Shown: positions 42,527 through 51,757, counted from the stretch's first letter. The stretch: DNA of 64,000 nucleotides from Massilia niastensis DSM 21313 (GCF_000382345.1 NZ_KB908111.1:1-64000), one strand, 5' to 3'. The notes: generated from the letters alone by a model not told the origin. Numbers and translations: made by a program.

Positions 42527-43967
42527 GTTCGCCTTTCTTGACGATGCCGGGCGGGAGGAACAGCGCCGCCAGGGCCACGCACAGCCAGACCAGGGTCTCG
42601 CCGAAATTCAGGAGCAAAGGGATCAAGTTGAGCCCGACGATCCACAGCAGGAAGCGCCATTTCAGGTCGCCCTTGCCGAGCGCCTTCTTCACCGGCTTGG
42701 GCGGTGCGGGCAGCTTGAACCAGGCGCGCACCTGGTCGAAGGCCACCGGCGTCGAACGCGACCAGCCCAGTTCCTCCTCGTTCGATTCGGCGCTCAGGCT
42801 GGCCTGGCCGTGCTCGAATTCGCGCACCCGCATGCGGTCGCCGACCGCCACCCGCCAGTTGAAGGCGCCGGCGGCCCAGGTCACGCGCGCCGGATAGTCG
42901 AGCGTGCGCTCGTAGGACACGCGCTGCAGGGTGGCCGCGGGCACGGCCGGCGTGCCCGGCAGGGGCCACTCGTCCATCACGTCCGAGCGCCACCAGCCCT
43001 CGCCGGTTTCCACCAGCCAGAAGAACTGCGCCTTGGTGCTGTACAACAGGTACTCGGTCCATTCCTCGCCGTCGTCGTCCATGCGCTTCATGGCGCCGAG
43101 CACGCGGTAGTCGTTCGCGCCGATCTTCGCTTCCTGGCCCAGCGCCAGGGTCAGGGGCACCGCGGCGGCGCGCTCGCCGGTTTCCAGCACCACGGCCTCG
43201 GGCGCACTGGCGTCGATGCGGGTGGCGCAGGCCTGGCAGACCAGGTTGCCCGCCAGGCCGGGCAGGTAGGCGATGGCGGCGCCGCAGTTGGGGCAGGAGA
43301 GCGGGGCGACCCTGCCCCGGTAGCGGCCCGCGCTGGCCTTGATGGCTTCGTCGTCGCGCAGCAGCTGGCACTGCATGCTCTCCAGCGTGACGGCGACGCC
43401 GCCGTACAGCACCGGCGTGTCGCCGTCGGAGTAGTCGAGGGTGGCGAAGGAAGCGCCCAGGCGCAGGTCGGCCACGCGCGCCTGCCAGCCGTCGCCGACC
43501 CTGAACGGCAGCTCGCCCTGGCCGCCGGTGCACCGGGCCGTACGCTTGTCCGAGACCACGTACAGGCCGGCGCCCAGGTCGTGCTGTCCGCCGACCCGGA
43601 TCGCATCGAACGCCGGCCACCCGGGCGGCAGCGGGCGTTCGCTGGTCACCATGTACTGCCCCGAGGCGTCGCCCAGCCAGCCGCTGGCGCCGTCGTCGTA
43701 CATCAGGAACCACTCGTTCCACAGGCCCGCCGGATAGCGCAGCTGGATGCGGCCGATCACGGTGAAGCCGCGTCCTCCCACCTTGCCCGAGGTGCCGAGC
43801 TGGATCGGCGAATAGTCTTCCAGCACCTCGGACAGCTTGCCCAGGTCGCGCACCGCGCCGGCGTCCTTGTGCACGGTCGTGCGGCAGTACTCGCACACCG
43901 CCATGACGGAGGCGTGCGAGCGGAACTGGACGGGTGCGCCGCAGGAAGGGCAGGAAACTCGCAGCAT
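42519..43967 (-). CDS. DUF4178 protein with two zinc ribbons
   Basis: A 482-aa protein. The N-terminal zinc ribbon (CPSC at 6-9, CEYC at 25-28) is followed by a DUF4178 domain (about 50-200; LGKLSEVLEDYSPIQLGTSG, WNEWFLMYDDGASGWLGDAS), a second ribbon (CPNC, then CQAC), a second DUF4178 (WTEYLLYSTKAQFFWLVETG) and one or two transmembrane helices at the end (LLWIVGLNLIPLLLNF, LVWLCVALAALFLPPG). Double-DUF4178 proteins occur with SpeD, DUF350 and SPFH proteins in polyamine-linked operons. Function not known. Confidence 0.85.
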   Translation of the reverse strand: MLRVSCPSCGAPVQFRSHASVMAVCEYCRTTVHKDAGAVRDLGKLSEVLEDYSPIQLGTSGKVGGRGFTVIGRIQLRYPAGLWNEWFLMYDDGASGWLGDASGQYMVTSERPLPPGWPAFDAIRVGGQHDLGAGLYVVSDKRTARCTGGQGELPFRVGDGWQARVADLRLGASFATLDYSDGDTPVLYGGVAVTLESMQCQLLRDDEAIKASAGRYRGRVAPLSCPNCGAAIAYLPGLAGNLVCQACATRIDASAPEAVVLETGERAAAVPLTLALGQEAKIGANDYRVLGAMKRMDDDGEEWTEYLLYSTKAQFFWLVETGEGWWRSDVMDEWPLPGTPAVPAATLQRVSYERTLDYPARVTWAAGAFNWRVAVGDRMRVREFEHGQASLSAESNEEELGWSRSTPVAFDQVRAWFKLPAPPKPVKKALGKGDLKWRFLLWIVGLNLIPLLLNFGETLVWLCVALAALFLPPGIVKKGEHE

Positions 43968-43987
43968 GGAGTGTGTCGTTCGGCCGC

Positions 43988-45013
43988 TCAGCCGATCAGC
44001 TTCTTGAGCAGCTCGGCTTTCGTGCTGTCGTAGTCGGCCTGCGAGATCAGTCCCTTGTCGAGCAATCCCTTGAGCTTGGCGAGGCGGTCCTCGATCGATT
44101 CGCCGGATGCCGGAACGGCGGGCGGCTGGGGCGGGGCGAAGGCGCCGGTCATGCCCTGGGCCATGGCCTGGCCGATCGCGATGCCGGCGCCGGCGCCCGC
44201 GCCGATGCCGGCGATGCCGCCTTCGTTCCGGGCCGCCAGCGGAATGCTGCTGGCCACCTGGAACTGGGTGAAGCTGCCCATCTTGTCGGCGCCCAGGCTG
44301 GCCTTCATGCCGGCCGAGATGCGCTCGTCGAGGGCGCCCTGCAGTTCTTCCGGCAGGCTGACGCTGGCGACGTTGAATTCGTCCAGGCCCACGCCGTAGC
44401 GCGCGAAGGCGTCACCGAGATCGCCGCGGATCTGCTGCGCCATCAGGGTCTGGTTGGCGGCCATGTCGAGGAAGGCGATCTTCGAGGCGCCCAGCGAGTT
44501 GGCCATGGTCGCCAGCATGATGCCGCGCAGCTGGTCCTCGACCTCGTCGCGGGTGTACTGGGCGCGGGTGCCGCTGATCTCGGTGAAGAACTTGCGCGGG
44601 TCGGCGATACGGTAGGAATACATGCCGAAGGCGCGCACCCGGATCATGTCGAAATCCTTGTCGCGGATCGTCACCGGCTGGGTGGTGCCCCAGCGGCGCC
44701 CGGTCTGCACCCGGGTGCTGAAGAAGTACACGTCCGACTTGAACGGGGAGGCGAACAGCTTGTCCCAGTTCTTCAGGTTGGTCAGCACCGGCAGGGTGCT
44801 GGTGGTCAGGCGGTGGGTGCCGGGGCCGAACACGTCGGCGATGCGGCCCTCGTCCACGAACACCGCGACCTGCGACTCGCGCACGTTCAGGATCGCGCCG
44901 TTCTGGATCTCGAAGTCCTCCATCGGGTGGCGCCAGGCGAGCACGCCCTCGCTCTCCTCGTTCCACTGCAGGACGTCGATAAACTGCTTCTTGATGAAAG
45001 AACCGAGAGACAT
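43988..45013 (-). CDS. SPFH-domain protein with SHOCT tail (YdjI-like)
   Basis: A 341-aa protein. The SPFH/band 7 domain (about 25-230; RESQVAVFVDEGRIADVFGP; IRDKDFDMIRVRAFGMYSYR) is followed by a Gly/Ala/Pro linker (about 255-300) and a short C-terminal SHOCT-like helix pair (AKLKGLLDKGLISQADYDST). The group is often called virion core protein because of poxvirus likeness. It probably assembles at the membrane as a scaffold. It lies between DUF4178 and DUF350 in the leftward operon. Confidence 0.88.
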   Translation of the reverse strand: MSLGSFIKKQFIDVLQWNEESEGVLAWRHPMEDFEIQNGAILNVRESQVAVFVDEGRIADVFGPGTHRLTTSTLPVLTNLKNWDKLFASPFKSDVYFFSTRVQTGRRWGTTQPVTIRDKDFDMIRVRAFGMYSYRIADPRKFFTEISGTRAQYTRDEVEDQLRGIMLATMANSLGASKIAFLDMAANQTLMAQQIRGDLGDAFARYGVGLDEFNVASVSLPEELQGALDERISAGMKASLGADKMGSFTQFQVASSIPLAARNEGGIAGIGAGAGAGIAIGQAMAQGMTGAFAPPQPPAVPASGESIEDRLAKLKGLLDKGLISQADYDSTKAELLKKLIG

Positions 45014-45052
45014 GGACTCCTCCGTATGCGTGCGGGATGGGTGTTTCTTGTA

Positions 45053-45451
45053 TCAGGAAATGCTGCCGGCGTTGACCAGGCCGATCGACAGCGAGATGGC
45101 GCCGAGCAGGCCGCCGAAGCCGGCGTTGTCGGCCTCGATCTGGTCCTTCGACATGCGCAGCATGCGCGTCGCGATCACGTACACCAGCACCTGGATCAGC
45201 ATGCCGAGCGCGCCCCAGCCGAGGAACTCGTAGTAATCGCCGGTGTGCATCAGGGCCGAGGCGATCGTCAGCGAGAAGCCGAGCAGGGTGCCGCCCAGCG
45301 AGAGCGCCGCCGCGCGGTTGCCCTGGCGGATCAGGTTGACTTCATCATAGGGCGTGACCCGCGTGTACACCACAAAAAATCCCATCACCAATGCAACAGC
45401 CGTCGTCAGGTGCAGCAGATAGTTTAGGATGGCGGGCACGGCGTTCTCCAT
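45053..45451 (-). CDS. DUF350 membrane protein
   Basis: A 132-aa protein with four predicted helices (LTTAVALVMGFFVVYTRV; LSLGGTLLGFSLTIASALM; GALGMLIQVLVYVIATRM; GLLGAISLSIGLVNAG). It has the DUF350 arrangement of paired helices with a polar loop (TPYDEVNLIRQGNRAAALSL). Its role is unknown; a pore is sometimes proposed. It is the first gene of the leftward operon, 49 bp from the divergent aminopropyltransferase gene. Confidence 0.88.
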   Translation of the reverse strand: MENAVPAILNYLLHLTTAVALVMGFFVVYTRVTPYDEVNLIRQGNRAAALSLGGTLLGFSLTIASALMHTGDYYEFLGWGALGMLIQVLVYVIATRMLRMSKDQIEADNAGFGGLLGAISLSIGLVNAGSIS

Positions 45452-45500
45452 AGAAATTATAAAACTGTCAGCAGCGCGATCTTAGAGCAAAAAAACCTGG

Positions 45501-47012
45501 ATGACCAAAAAAATTCTGATCCTGTCGGTGTTCGTCGTCGCGTCCTGCGGCCTGGCGTACGAACTGATCGCCGGCGCGCTGTCGAGCTACCTGCTGGGCG
45601 ACTCGGTGCTGCAGTTCTCCACCATTATCGGCTGCTACCTGTTCGCGATGGGCGTGGGCGCCCATGTCTCCAAGTATGTACGCGACGAGGACGTGCTGTC
45701 GCGCTTCATCGACATCGAGCTGGCGGTGGGCCTGATCGGCGGCCTGTCGGCGGCCGTGCTGTTCTTCACCTATACCTGGATGGCGGCGCCGTTCCGCACC
45801 GTGCTGTACGTGACCGTGTTCCTGATCGGCGCCATGGTCGGCATGGAAGTGCCGCTGGTGATGCGCGCGCTGAACGAGCGCCGCACCGGCTTCGCCGAGA
45901 TCGTGAGCCGGGTGCTGACCTTCGACTATCTTGGCGCGCTGGCCGTGTCGCTATTGTTCCCGCTGGTGCTGGCCCCGCACCTGGGACTGGTGCGCACCGG
46001 CTTCCTGTTCGGGATGCTCAACGTCGGCGTCGCCATCTGGACCCTGTACGTGTTCCGCGCCGAGCTGGCCGACCTGGGCGGGCGGGCGATCCGCGCCGGC
46101 GCGGTGCTGTTCGTGCTGGCGCTGGGCTTCGGCCTGTCGGACCGGATGGTCGAATGGGGCGAGCGCGGCCTGTTCGGCGACGAGGTGGTGTACTCGACCA
46201 CCACCCCCTACCAGCGGCTGGTGATCACGCGCTGGAAGGACGACCTGCGCCTGTACATCAACGGCAACCTGCAGTTCTCCTCGCGCGACGAATACCGCTA
46301 CCACGAGGCGCTGGTGCACCCGGCCATGCATGCGGCGCCGTGGGCGCGCAAGGTGCTGGTGCTGGGCGGCGGCGACGGGCTGGCGCTGCGCGAGGTGCTG
46401 CGCTATCCGCAGGTCGAGGAAGTGACCCTGGTCGACCTCGACCCGCAGATGACCGGCGCCTTCGCCACCCGGCCCGAGCTGGTGAAGCTGAACGCCGGCG
46501 CGCTGAAGGACAAGCGGGTCAAGGTGGTCAATGCCGATGCCGCGATCTGGCTGCAGCGCGAAGCCGGCATGTACGACGTGGCCATCGTCGACTTCCCCGA
46601 TCCGTCCAGCTTCGCGCTGGGCAAGCTGTACTCGGTGCCGTTCTACGGCGTGCTGCGCAAGCACGTGGCCGCCAACGGCATGATCGCGGTGCAGTCGACC
46701 TCGCCGTTCTTCGCGCCGCACGCCTACTGGACCATCGACGCCACCCTGCGCGAAGTGGGCCTGCGCACCTGGCCCTACCACCTGTACGTGCCGTCCTTCG
46801 GCGAATGGGGCTTCGTGCTGGCTTCGCCGCAGGGACGGTTCGAACTGCCCGAACGCTATCGCCTGCCGATGCGCTACCTGAACGCCGAGACCACGCGCGC
46901 GATGTTCGCCTTCCCGCCCGACATGCAGCGCCTGGCCATGCCGCCCAACCGCCTCGACAGCCAGTCGCTGGTGCGCGAGTTCGAGGAAGACTGGAGCCGG
47001 GTGATCCGCTGA
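45501..47012 (+). CDS. Membrane-embedded polyamine aminopropyltransferase
   Basis: A 503-aa protein. Residues 1-220 hold about seven transmembrane helices. Residues 225-500 are a spermidine-synthase-like domain: STTTPYQRLVITRWKDDLRL, ARKVLVLGGGDGLALREVLR (SAM/dcSAM loop, GGGDG), VTLVDLDPQMTGAF and VAIVDFPDPSSF (the catalytic-Asp region). It transfers an aminopropyl group from decarboxylated SAM, which SpeD across the divergent region supplies. The TM part tells it from soluble SpeE. The stop overlaps the next start (TGATG). Confidence 0.88.
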   Translation: MTKKILILSVFVVASCGLAYELIAGALSSYLLGDSVLQFSTIIGCYLFAMGVGAHVSKYVRDEDVLSRFIDIELAVGLIGGLSAAVLFFTYTWMAAPFRTVLYVTVFLIGAMVGMEVPLVMRALNERRTGFAEIVSRVLTFDYLGALAVSLLFPLVLAPHLGLVRTGFLFGMLNVGVAIWTLYVFRAELADLGGRAIRAGAVLFVLALGFGLSDRMVEWGERGLFGDEVVYSTTTPYQRLVITRWKDDLRLYINGNLQFSSRDEYRYHEALVHPAMHAAPWARKVLVLGGGDGLALREVLRYPQVEEVTLVDLDPQMTGAFATRPELVKLNAGALKDKRVKVVNADAAIWLQREAGMYDVAIVDFPDPSSFALGKLYSVPFYGVLRKHVAANGMIAVQSTSPFFAPHAYWTIDATLREVGLRTWPYHLYVPSFGEWGFVLASPQGRFELPERYRLPMRYLNAETTRAMFAFPPDMQRLAMPPNRLDSQSLVREFEEDWSRVIR

Positions 47013-48625
47013 TGGACCGCCGTTCCTTCCTCATGTCCGCCGGCGGGGCGGGGCTGGCCGGCCTGGCCGGCGGCGCCGGTTTCCTGCACTGGCTGGAGAT
47101 CACGCCCAAGGTAAGCCATCCGGGACGGGTGGAAGGGCATGTCCTGCGCGATCGCACGCAACTGCCGCCGCCTGCCGAAGTCATCGACACCGACGTGGCC
47201 ATCCTCGGCTCGGGCATCGCGGGACTGAGCGCGGCCTGGAAGCTCGACCGGCTGGGCCGGCGCGACTTCCTGCTGTTCGATGGCCCCGAAGCCTTCGGCA
47301 ACGCGGCCGGGAGCGGCTTCGGCGAATTCGCCTGCCCGACCGGCGCGCACTACCTGCCCTTGCCGGGGCCGGAATCGGCCCATGTGCGCGAGATGCTCCT
47401 CGATCTTGGCGTGATCCGGCGCGATGCCATGGCCGCGCGGCCCTATTACGACGAGCGCTACATCCTGCACGGCCCCGGGGAACGCCTGCTGCTCGACGGC
47501 CGCTGGCACGACGGGCTGCTGCCGGTGGAAGGCGCCAGCGCGGACGAGCTGGCGCAGCAGCGGCGCTTCTTCGCGCACATGGAGCGCCTGCGCCGCCAGG
47601 CCGGGGCCGACGGGCGGCGCGGCTTCGTGTTCCCGTCGGTGCTGTCGTCGAACGATGCGGCGTTCGCGGAGCTCGACCGCCTGAGCTTCGCCCAGTGGCT
47701 GGAGCGCGAAGGCTACCGCGCGCCCGGCCTGCGCTGGTACCTCGACTACTGCTGCCGCGACGACTATGGCGCGGCCGCCGACCGCGTCTCGGCCTGGGCC
47801 GGCGTGCATTACTTCGCCGGGCGCTGGGGCGAGGCCGCGAATGCGGACGAGAACGCGCTGCTGACCTGGCCGGGCGGCCTGGCGCCGCTGGCCGAGGCGC
47901 TGGCGGCGCGCGCGGCGGGACGGCGCCGCGCCGGAACGGCGGCCTCCGTGCGCGTGAAGGACGGCCGGGCGGAAGCCCTGTGCTTCACCCTGGAAGGCGG
48001 CAAGCCGCGCAGCTTCCTGGTGCGCGCGCGCCGCATGGTGTGCGCGATGCCGCTGTTCGTCGCCGCGCGCGTGGTCGAAGGCATCGGCGAACTGGGCTTC
48101 GATGCGGGCAGCCACCTGCCGGCCTACGCGCCCTGGATGGTCAGCAACTTCCTGATGCGCGATTTCCCGCGCGAGCTGGGCGAGGCGCCGCTGTCCTGGG
48201 ACAACGTGGTGCATGGGGGGCAGGGCCTGGGCTATGTGGTGTCGACCCACCAGGACCTCCGGGTGCGCCCGCCCGCGAAGACCGTGTTCACCGCCTACAT
48301 GGCGCTGTCGCAGCGCACTCCCCGGGACGCGCGGCGCTGGCTGCAGGAAGCGGGCGCGGAGGAACTGCTGGCACTGGCCAGCGCCGACCTGAAGCAGGCC
48401 TATGGCTGGACCCTGGCTCCTTGCGTGGAGCGGGTCGACATCACCGTGCGCGCGCATGCGATGGCGATCCCGCAGCCGGGCTTCCGCGCGAATGCGGGCC
48501 TGCGCGCGCTGCGCGAGGCGGACGGGCCGCTGCTGTTCGCGCACGGCGACCTGTCCGGCTTCTCGGTGTTCGAGGAAGCGGCGTGGTGGGGCTGCGTGGC
48601 GGCGCAGCGGGCCGCCATGGGGTGA
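47012..48625 (+). CDS. FAD-dependent oxidoreductase with Tat-type signal
   Basis: A 537-aa protein. The N-terminus (MDRRSFLMSAGGAGLAGLAG) is a twin-arginine-like signal: an RR-x-F-L motif and a hydrophobic segment. An FAD Rossmann motif follows (VAILGSGIAGLSAAWKL, GSGIAG at 66-71), then an amine-oxidase-like body and a C-terminal FAD contact region (LLFAHGDLSGFSVFEEAAWW). The amine-oxidase/protoporphyrinogen-oxidase relationship and the context suggest oxidation of a polyamine product in the periplasm. It starts by overlapping the aminopropyltransferase stop. Confidence 0.85.
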   Translation: MDRRSFLMSAGGAGLAGLAGGAGFLHWLEITPKVSHPGRVEGHVLRDRTQLPPPAEVIDTDVAILGSGIAGLSAAWKLDRLGRRDFLLFDGPEAFGNAAGSGFGEFACPTGAHYLPLPGPESAHVREMLLDLGVIRRDAMAARPYYDERYILHGPGERLLLDGRWHDGLLPVEGASADELAQQRRFFAHMERLRRQAGADGRRGFVFPSVLSSNDAAFAELDRLSFAQWLEREGYRAPGLRWYLDYCCRDDYGAAADRVSAWAGVHYFAGRWGEAANADENALLTWPGGLAPLAEALAARAAGRRRAGTAASVRVKDGRAEALCFTLEGGKPRSFLVRARRMVCAMPLFVAARVVEGIGELGFDAGSHLPAYAPWMVSNFLMRDFPRELGEAPLSWDNVVHGGQGLGYVVSTHQDLRVRPPAKTVFTAYMALSQRTPRDARRWLQEAGAEELLALASADLKQAYGWTLAPCVERVDITVRAHAMAIPQPGFRANAGLRALREADGPLLFAHGDLSGFSVFEEAAWWGCVAAQRAAMG

Positions 48626-48732
48626 GGTCGCGGCGGATCCGGCCGGCGTGCGGTCAATGGCAGGCATTCATCGAATCAATGCCGAGGCAGCGCGCCAGAC
48701 CTTAGAATGCGCGAGATGGAAACGGGGGACCT

Positions 48733-49044
48733 GTGAAGCGTATTCTTATTGTCGGTATGGGCGCCATGACGATGTTCGTGGCGCAGGGCGCAATGGCCAA
48801 TGCCGACCTGGCGAAGGCCAGGAACTGCATGGCTTGCCATGCGCTTGCAAACAAGGTGGTCGGTCCTGCACTCAAGGATGTGGCCACGAAGTATGCGGGA
48901 CAGCCGGACGCCGAAGCCAGGCTGGCGGCGAAGGTGCTCAAAGGCAGTACCGGCGCCTGGGGGCCCGTCCCCATGCCCGCCAATCCGCAAGTATCCGAGG
49001 CCGACGCCAGGATACTGGCGAAGTGGGTCCTCACGCTGAAGTAA
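48733..49044 (+). CDS. Class I cytochrome c (c551/c552-like)
   Basis: A 103-aa periplasmic electron carrier. The signal peptide (residues 1-22) is followed by the heme motif CMACH (Cys32, Cys35, His36) and an axial Met81 in GPVPMPANP. This is the small c551/c552 size. It follows the FAD oxidoreductase on the same strand after 107 bp and might take its electrons, but that is inference. The GTG start has GGGGGA only three bases away. The end overlaps the PEP-CTERM gene by 14 bp on the other strand. Confidence 0.9.
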   Translation: MKRILIVGMGAMTMFVAQGAMANADLAKARNCMACHALANKVVGPALKDVATKYAGQPDAEARLAAKVLKGSTGAWGPVPMPANPQVSEADARILAKWVLTLK

Positions 49045-49717
49045 GCGGCGGCCGCGCGGGCCGCGCCCGGCGCACGGCGCCGCCGAGACCGAGCAGCAGC
49101 ATGCCTGCAACGAGCAGGATGCCCTGGCGCGACTCCGGTACCGCGCTGATCGACATGGAAAAATGCCCGGCCTCGCCGATCAGCCAGCCGTGGTCGGTCA
49201 GGCTGGTGCTCAGGACGATGAACACGTCGGCGGCGCGCGGCCCGTCGAATGCCCATTCCTGAAGGCTGAAGTCCTGGGAGCCGGGAAAGCTGCCGTCGGG
49301 CCAGTGTCCGCGGTGGTAGCCGCCCACCGAATACCAGTCCAGGGTGAAGATGTCGAAGTCGTGCTCGAAGTACCCGGTCTGGCGGCCGTCGAGCTCCCAT
49401 GCACCGTAGGTGGCGAAGGTAGTGGCAAGGCTGGCGCGGTCCGGAAAGCGGATCGAGCGGTCGCCGACGATCAGCGTCATGCCGGCCTGGTCGCCCTCCA
49501 TCGCCGGCAGCGGCCCCCATTCCTTGTCGCGGTCGAGCAGGGCGGTCGTGACGAGCTCGTAGCGGAAGCTCTCGGGCAAGCCGAGTTCGGCCTGGACCAG
49601 CTCGGTGGCCGTCATCGTGCCGGTACTGCGCAGGGTGACCGTGACTGGTTGCTGTGCATGCGCCAGGCCGGACAGGACCAGCGCAAGGACGACAGCGAAA
49701 GCGTAGCGGACCGGCAT
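49031..49717 (-). CDS. PEP-CTERM-sorted exported protein
   Basis: A 228-aa exported protein. It has a signal peptide (PVRYAFAVVLALVLSGLAHA), a beta-rich middle (TMTATELVQAELGLPESFRY; ADVFIVLSTSLTDHGWLIGE) and a C-terminal PEP-CTERM sequence: VPES in place of the usual VPEP, one helix (GILLVAGMLLLGLGG) and a basic end (RRARPAR). Exosortase should cleave or anchor it in the outer envelope; its gene is not in the window. GAGGT five bases before the ATG sets the start. Confidence 0.8.
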   Translation of the reverse strand: MPVRYAFAVVLALVLSGLAHAQQPVTVTLRSTGTMTATELVQAELGLPESFRYELVTTALLDRDKEWGPLPAMEGDQAGMTLIVGDRSIRFPDRASLATTFATYGAWELDGRQTGYFEHDFDIFTLDWYSVGGYHRGHWPDGSFPGSQDFSLQEWAFDGPRAADVFIVLSTSLTDHGWLIGEAGHFSMSISAVPESRQGILLVAGMLLLGLGGAVRRARPARPPLTSA

Positions 49718-49819
49718 GCCGCACCTCGACTCGGTGATGGAGGTATCGAGCATAGCGCGGCGGCGCGCCGCCGGCCCGGGCGTGTCTGGCGTGCGCGACT
49801 CGGCAGTCGCGGGCGCGGC

Positions 49820-51577
49820 TCAGGCGGCCGGCTGCTGCGGTTCCAGCAGCTTGGCGGCGAACTGGTCGCGCTCCTGGTCGACGATGTCGTCCACCACGCG
49901 CTCGTCCAGTCCCATCGCTTCCAGCACGAAGGCGGACAGCTGCAGGCTGGCTTCGAGCGTCTCCGGCACCACCACGCTGGCCCCGGCCAGGCGCAGCGCG
50001 CGCGCATGCTTTTCGTCGCGCGAGCGCACGAACAGGCGCGCGTGCGGGAATTCGCGCCGGATGCCGCGCACCGCCTGCATGGCCGACGCCGGGTGGTCCA
50101 TCGTCAGCACGATCGCGGGCGCTTCCTCGGCGTGCACGCGGCGCAGCAGTTCCGGGCGCGCGGCGTTGCCGAAGTAGACCGGCACGCCCTGGGCGTGCAG
50201 CTTCGACACCAGCCTGGCGTCGTTCTCGAAGGCGACGTAGGGGATCTTCTGCTCGTCCAGCAGCTTGGCGAGCTGCTGCCCGACCCGTCCGAAGCCGGCG
50301 ATGATGATGCGTCCGCGCGCCGTGGCGAGGGCGCGCTCGTCCTGGGTGGCGGCCTGCTCGCGCTCGTCGCGTTCCCAGCGGTCGCCGATGGAGCGGCCCA
50401 GGCGCGCCAGCATCGGCGTGATGAACAGCGACAGGCCGACCGCCAGCATGACGCGCGCGCCCAGCGCCGGGTCGAGCAGCTTCGCGCCCATGGCGGCGCC
50501 GATCACGATGAAGGCGAATTCGCCGCCCTGGCCCAGCAGCAGGCCGCCTTCGACGGCGCGGCCCCAGGACAGGCCGCCGGCGCGGAACAGCAGGGCGACC
50601 ACCAGGGCCTTGAGCAGCACCAGGCCGGCGACGAAGGCGGCCAGCCAGAGCGGGGCTTCGAGGATCTGGCGGGTATCGATGAGCATCCCGACGCTCATGA
50701 AGAACAGGCCCATGAGCAGGCCCTTGAAGGGCTCGACCATGAGTTCGACCTCGTGCTTGAACTCGGTCTCGGCCAGCAGCAGGCCGGCGATCAGGGCGCC
50801 GAGCGCCATCGACAGCCCGGCGGCGGCCGACAGGCCGGCGATGCCGAAGGTGGAAAGCAGGATCAGGGCCATGAACACGTCCGGCTGGCGGTGCCGGGCG
50901 AAGGCGCGGAACAGCGGATGGATGATGCGCCCGCCGACCAGGTAGATCAGGGCGATGGCGCCGGCGGCCTTGGCCATCGTGACCAGGGTCAGCATGGCGA
51001 TACCGTCGCCGCCGCCGCGTCCGAGGGCGCCGATCAGGATCAGGATCGGCACCACGGCCAGGTCCTGCAGCATCAGGACGGCGAAGGCGGCCTGTCCGAG
51101 GCGGGTGCCGGTGCTTTGCTGCTGGGCCATCAGCTGCATCACGACGGCGGTGGAGGACAGCGACAGCACCAGGCCGAGGATCACGGCGGCCTGGCCCGGC
51201 AGCCCGGCCAGGTAGAGCGCGCCGCCGATCAGGACCGCGCTGGCGGCCACCTGGGCGCTGCCGGCGCCGAACACCCAGCGCCGCATGGCCCACAGGCGGG
51301 CGGCGGACAGCTCCAGGCCGATCATGAACATCAGGAACAGCACCCCGATCTCGGCCAGCATCGAGACGCCCTGGCCGCTGGGGAAGGTGAGGTGGGAGAA
51401 CAGCGGATACTCGTCGGCCAGCAGGCCGAGGCCGAAGGGGCCGGCCAGGGTGCCGACCGCCAGGAAGCCGAGCACCTGGTTGATGCGCAGGCGCTGCAGG
51501 GTCGGGATCAGGATGCCGGAGAGGATCAGGAACAGGAGGATTTCCCGCAGGAAGGGGAATGCGTGTTGCTCTTGCAC
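49820..51577 (-). CDS. Monovalent cation:proton antiporter, Kef type
   Basis: A 585-aa inner-membrane transporter. The CPA2 antiporter domain has about 13 helices (LREILLFLILSGILIPTLQR; FLMFMIGLELSAARLWAMRR; LSLSSTAVVMQLMAQQQSTG; LLQDLAVVPILILIGAL). A cytosolic RCK/TrkA-N domain follows (about 410-530; GRIIIAGFGRVGQQLAKLLD). It resembles KefB/KefC, which expel K+ in exchange for H+ under electrophile stress. The GTG at 51577 is the first start. The fusion protein lies 180 bp upstream on the same strand. Confidence 0.9.
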   Translation of the reverse strand: MQEQHAFPFLREILLFLILSGILIPTLQRLRINQVLGFLAVGTLAGPFGLGLLADEYPLFSHLTFPSGQGVSMLAEIGVLFLMFMIGLELSAARLWAMRRWVFGAGSAQVAASAVLIGGALYLAGLPGQAAVILGLVLSLSSTAVVMQLMAQQQSTGTRLGQAAFAVLMLQDLAVVPILILIGALGRGGGDGIAMLTLVTMAKAAGAIALIYLVGGRIIHPLFRAFARHRQPDVFMALILLSTFGIAGLSAAAGLSMALGALIAGLLLAETEFKHEVELMVEPFKGLLMGLFFMSVGMLIDTRQILEAPLWLAAFVAGLVLLKALVVALLFRAGGLSWGRAVEGGLLLGQGGEFAFIVIGAAMGAKLLDPALGARVMLAVGLSLFITPMLARLGRSIGDRWERDEREQAATQDERALATARGRIIIAGFGRVGQQLAKLLDEQKIPYVAFENDARLVSKLHAQGVPVYFGNAARPELLRRVHAEEAPAIVLTMDHPASAMQAVRGIRREFPHARLFVRSRDEKHARALRLAGASVVVPETLEASLQLSAFVLEAMGLDERVVDDIVDQERDQFAAKLLEPQQPAA

Positions 51578-51710
51578 TTGGAGGGGCCTGGGTCGCGTTA
51601 TTGTCTGGCCGGAATTTTAACTTGGCGGGGCGGGGGGGCGGGCAGGTGCAAAAGTCAGAGCCCGTTCCGGCCCGCACCCCAACCCGTCACCGCCGCCGGT
51701 GGCAGCAAGT

Positions 51711-51733
51711 CATTGCTGCCGGTGGCAGCAATG
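51711..51733. repeat. Inverted repeat behind the GH1-RmlD gene
   Basis: CATTGCTGCC/GGCAGCAATG form a perfect 10-bp stem with a 3-base loop, 25 bases past the GH1-RmlD stop; GCCGGTGGCAGCAA occurs twice (51695-51708 and 51717-51730). It may serve as a terminator for the leftward gene, without a T-run. Confidence 0.5.
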
Positions 51734-51757
51734 ACAGGCAAAGGCTGCGGGCCCCTA

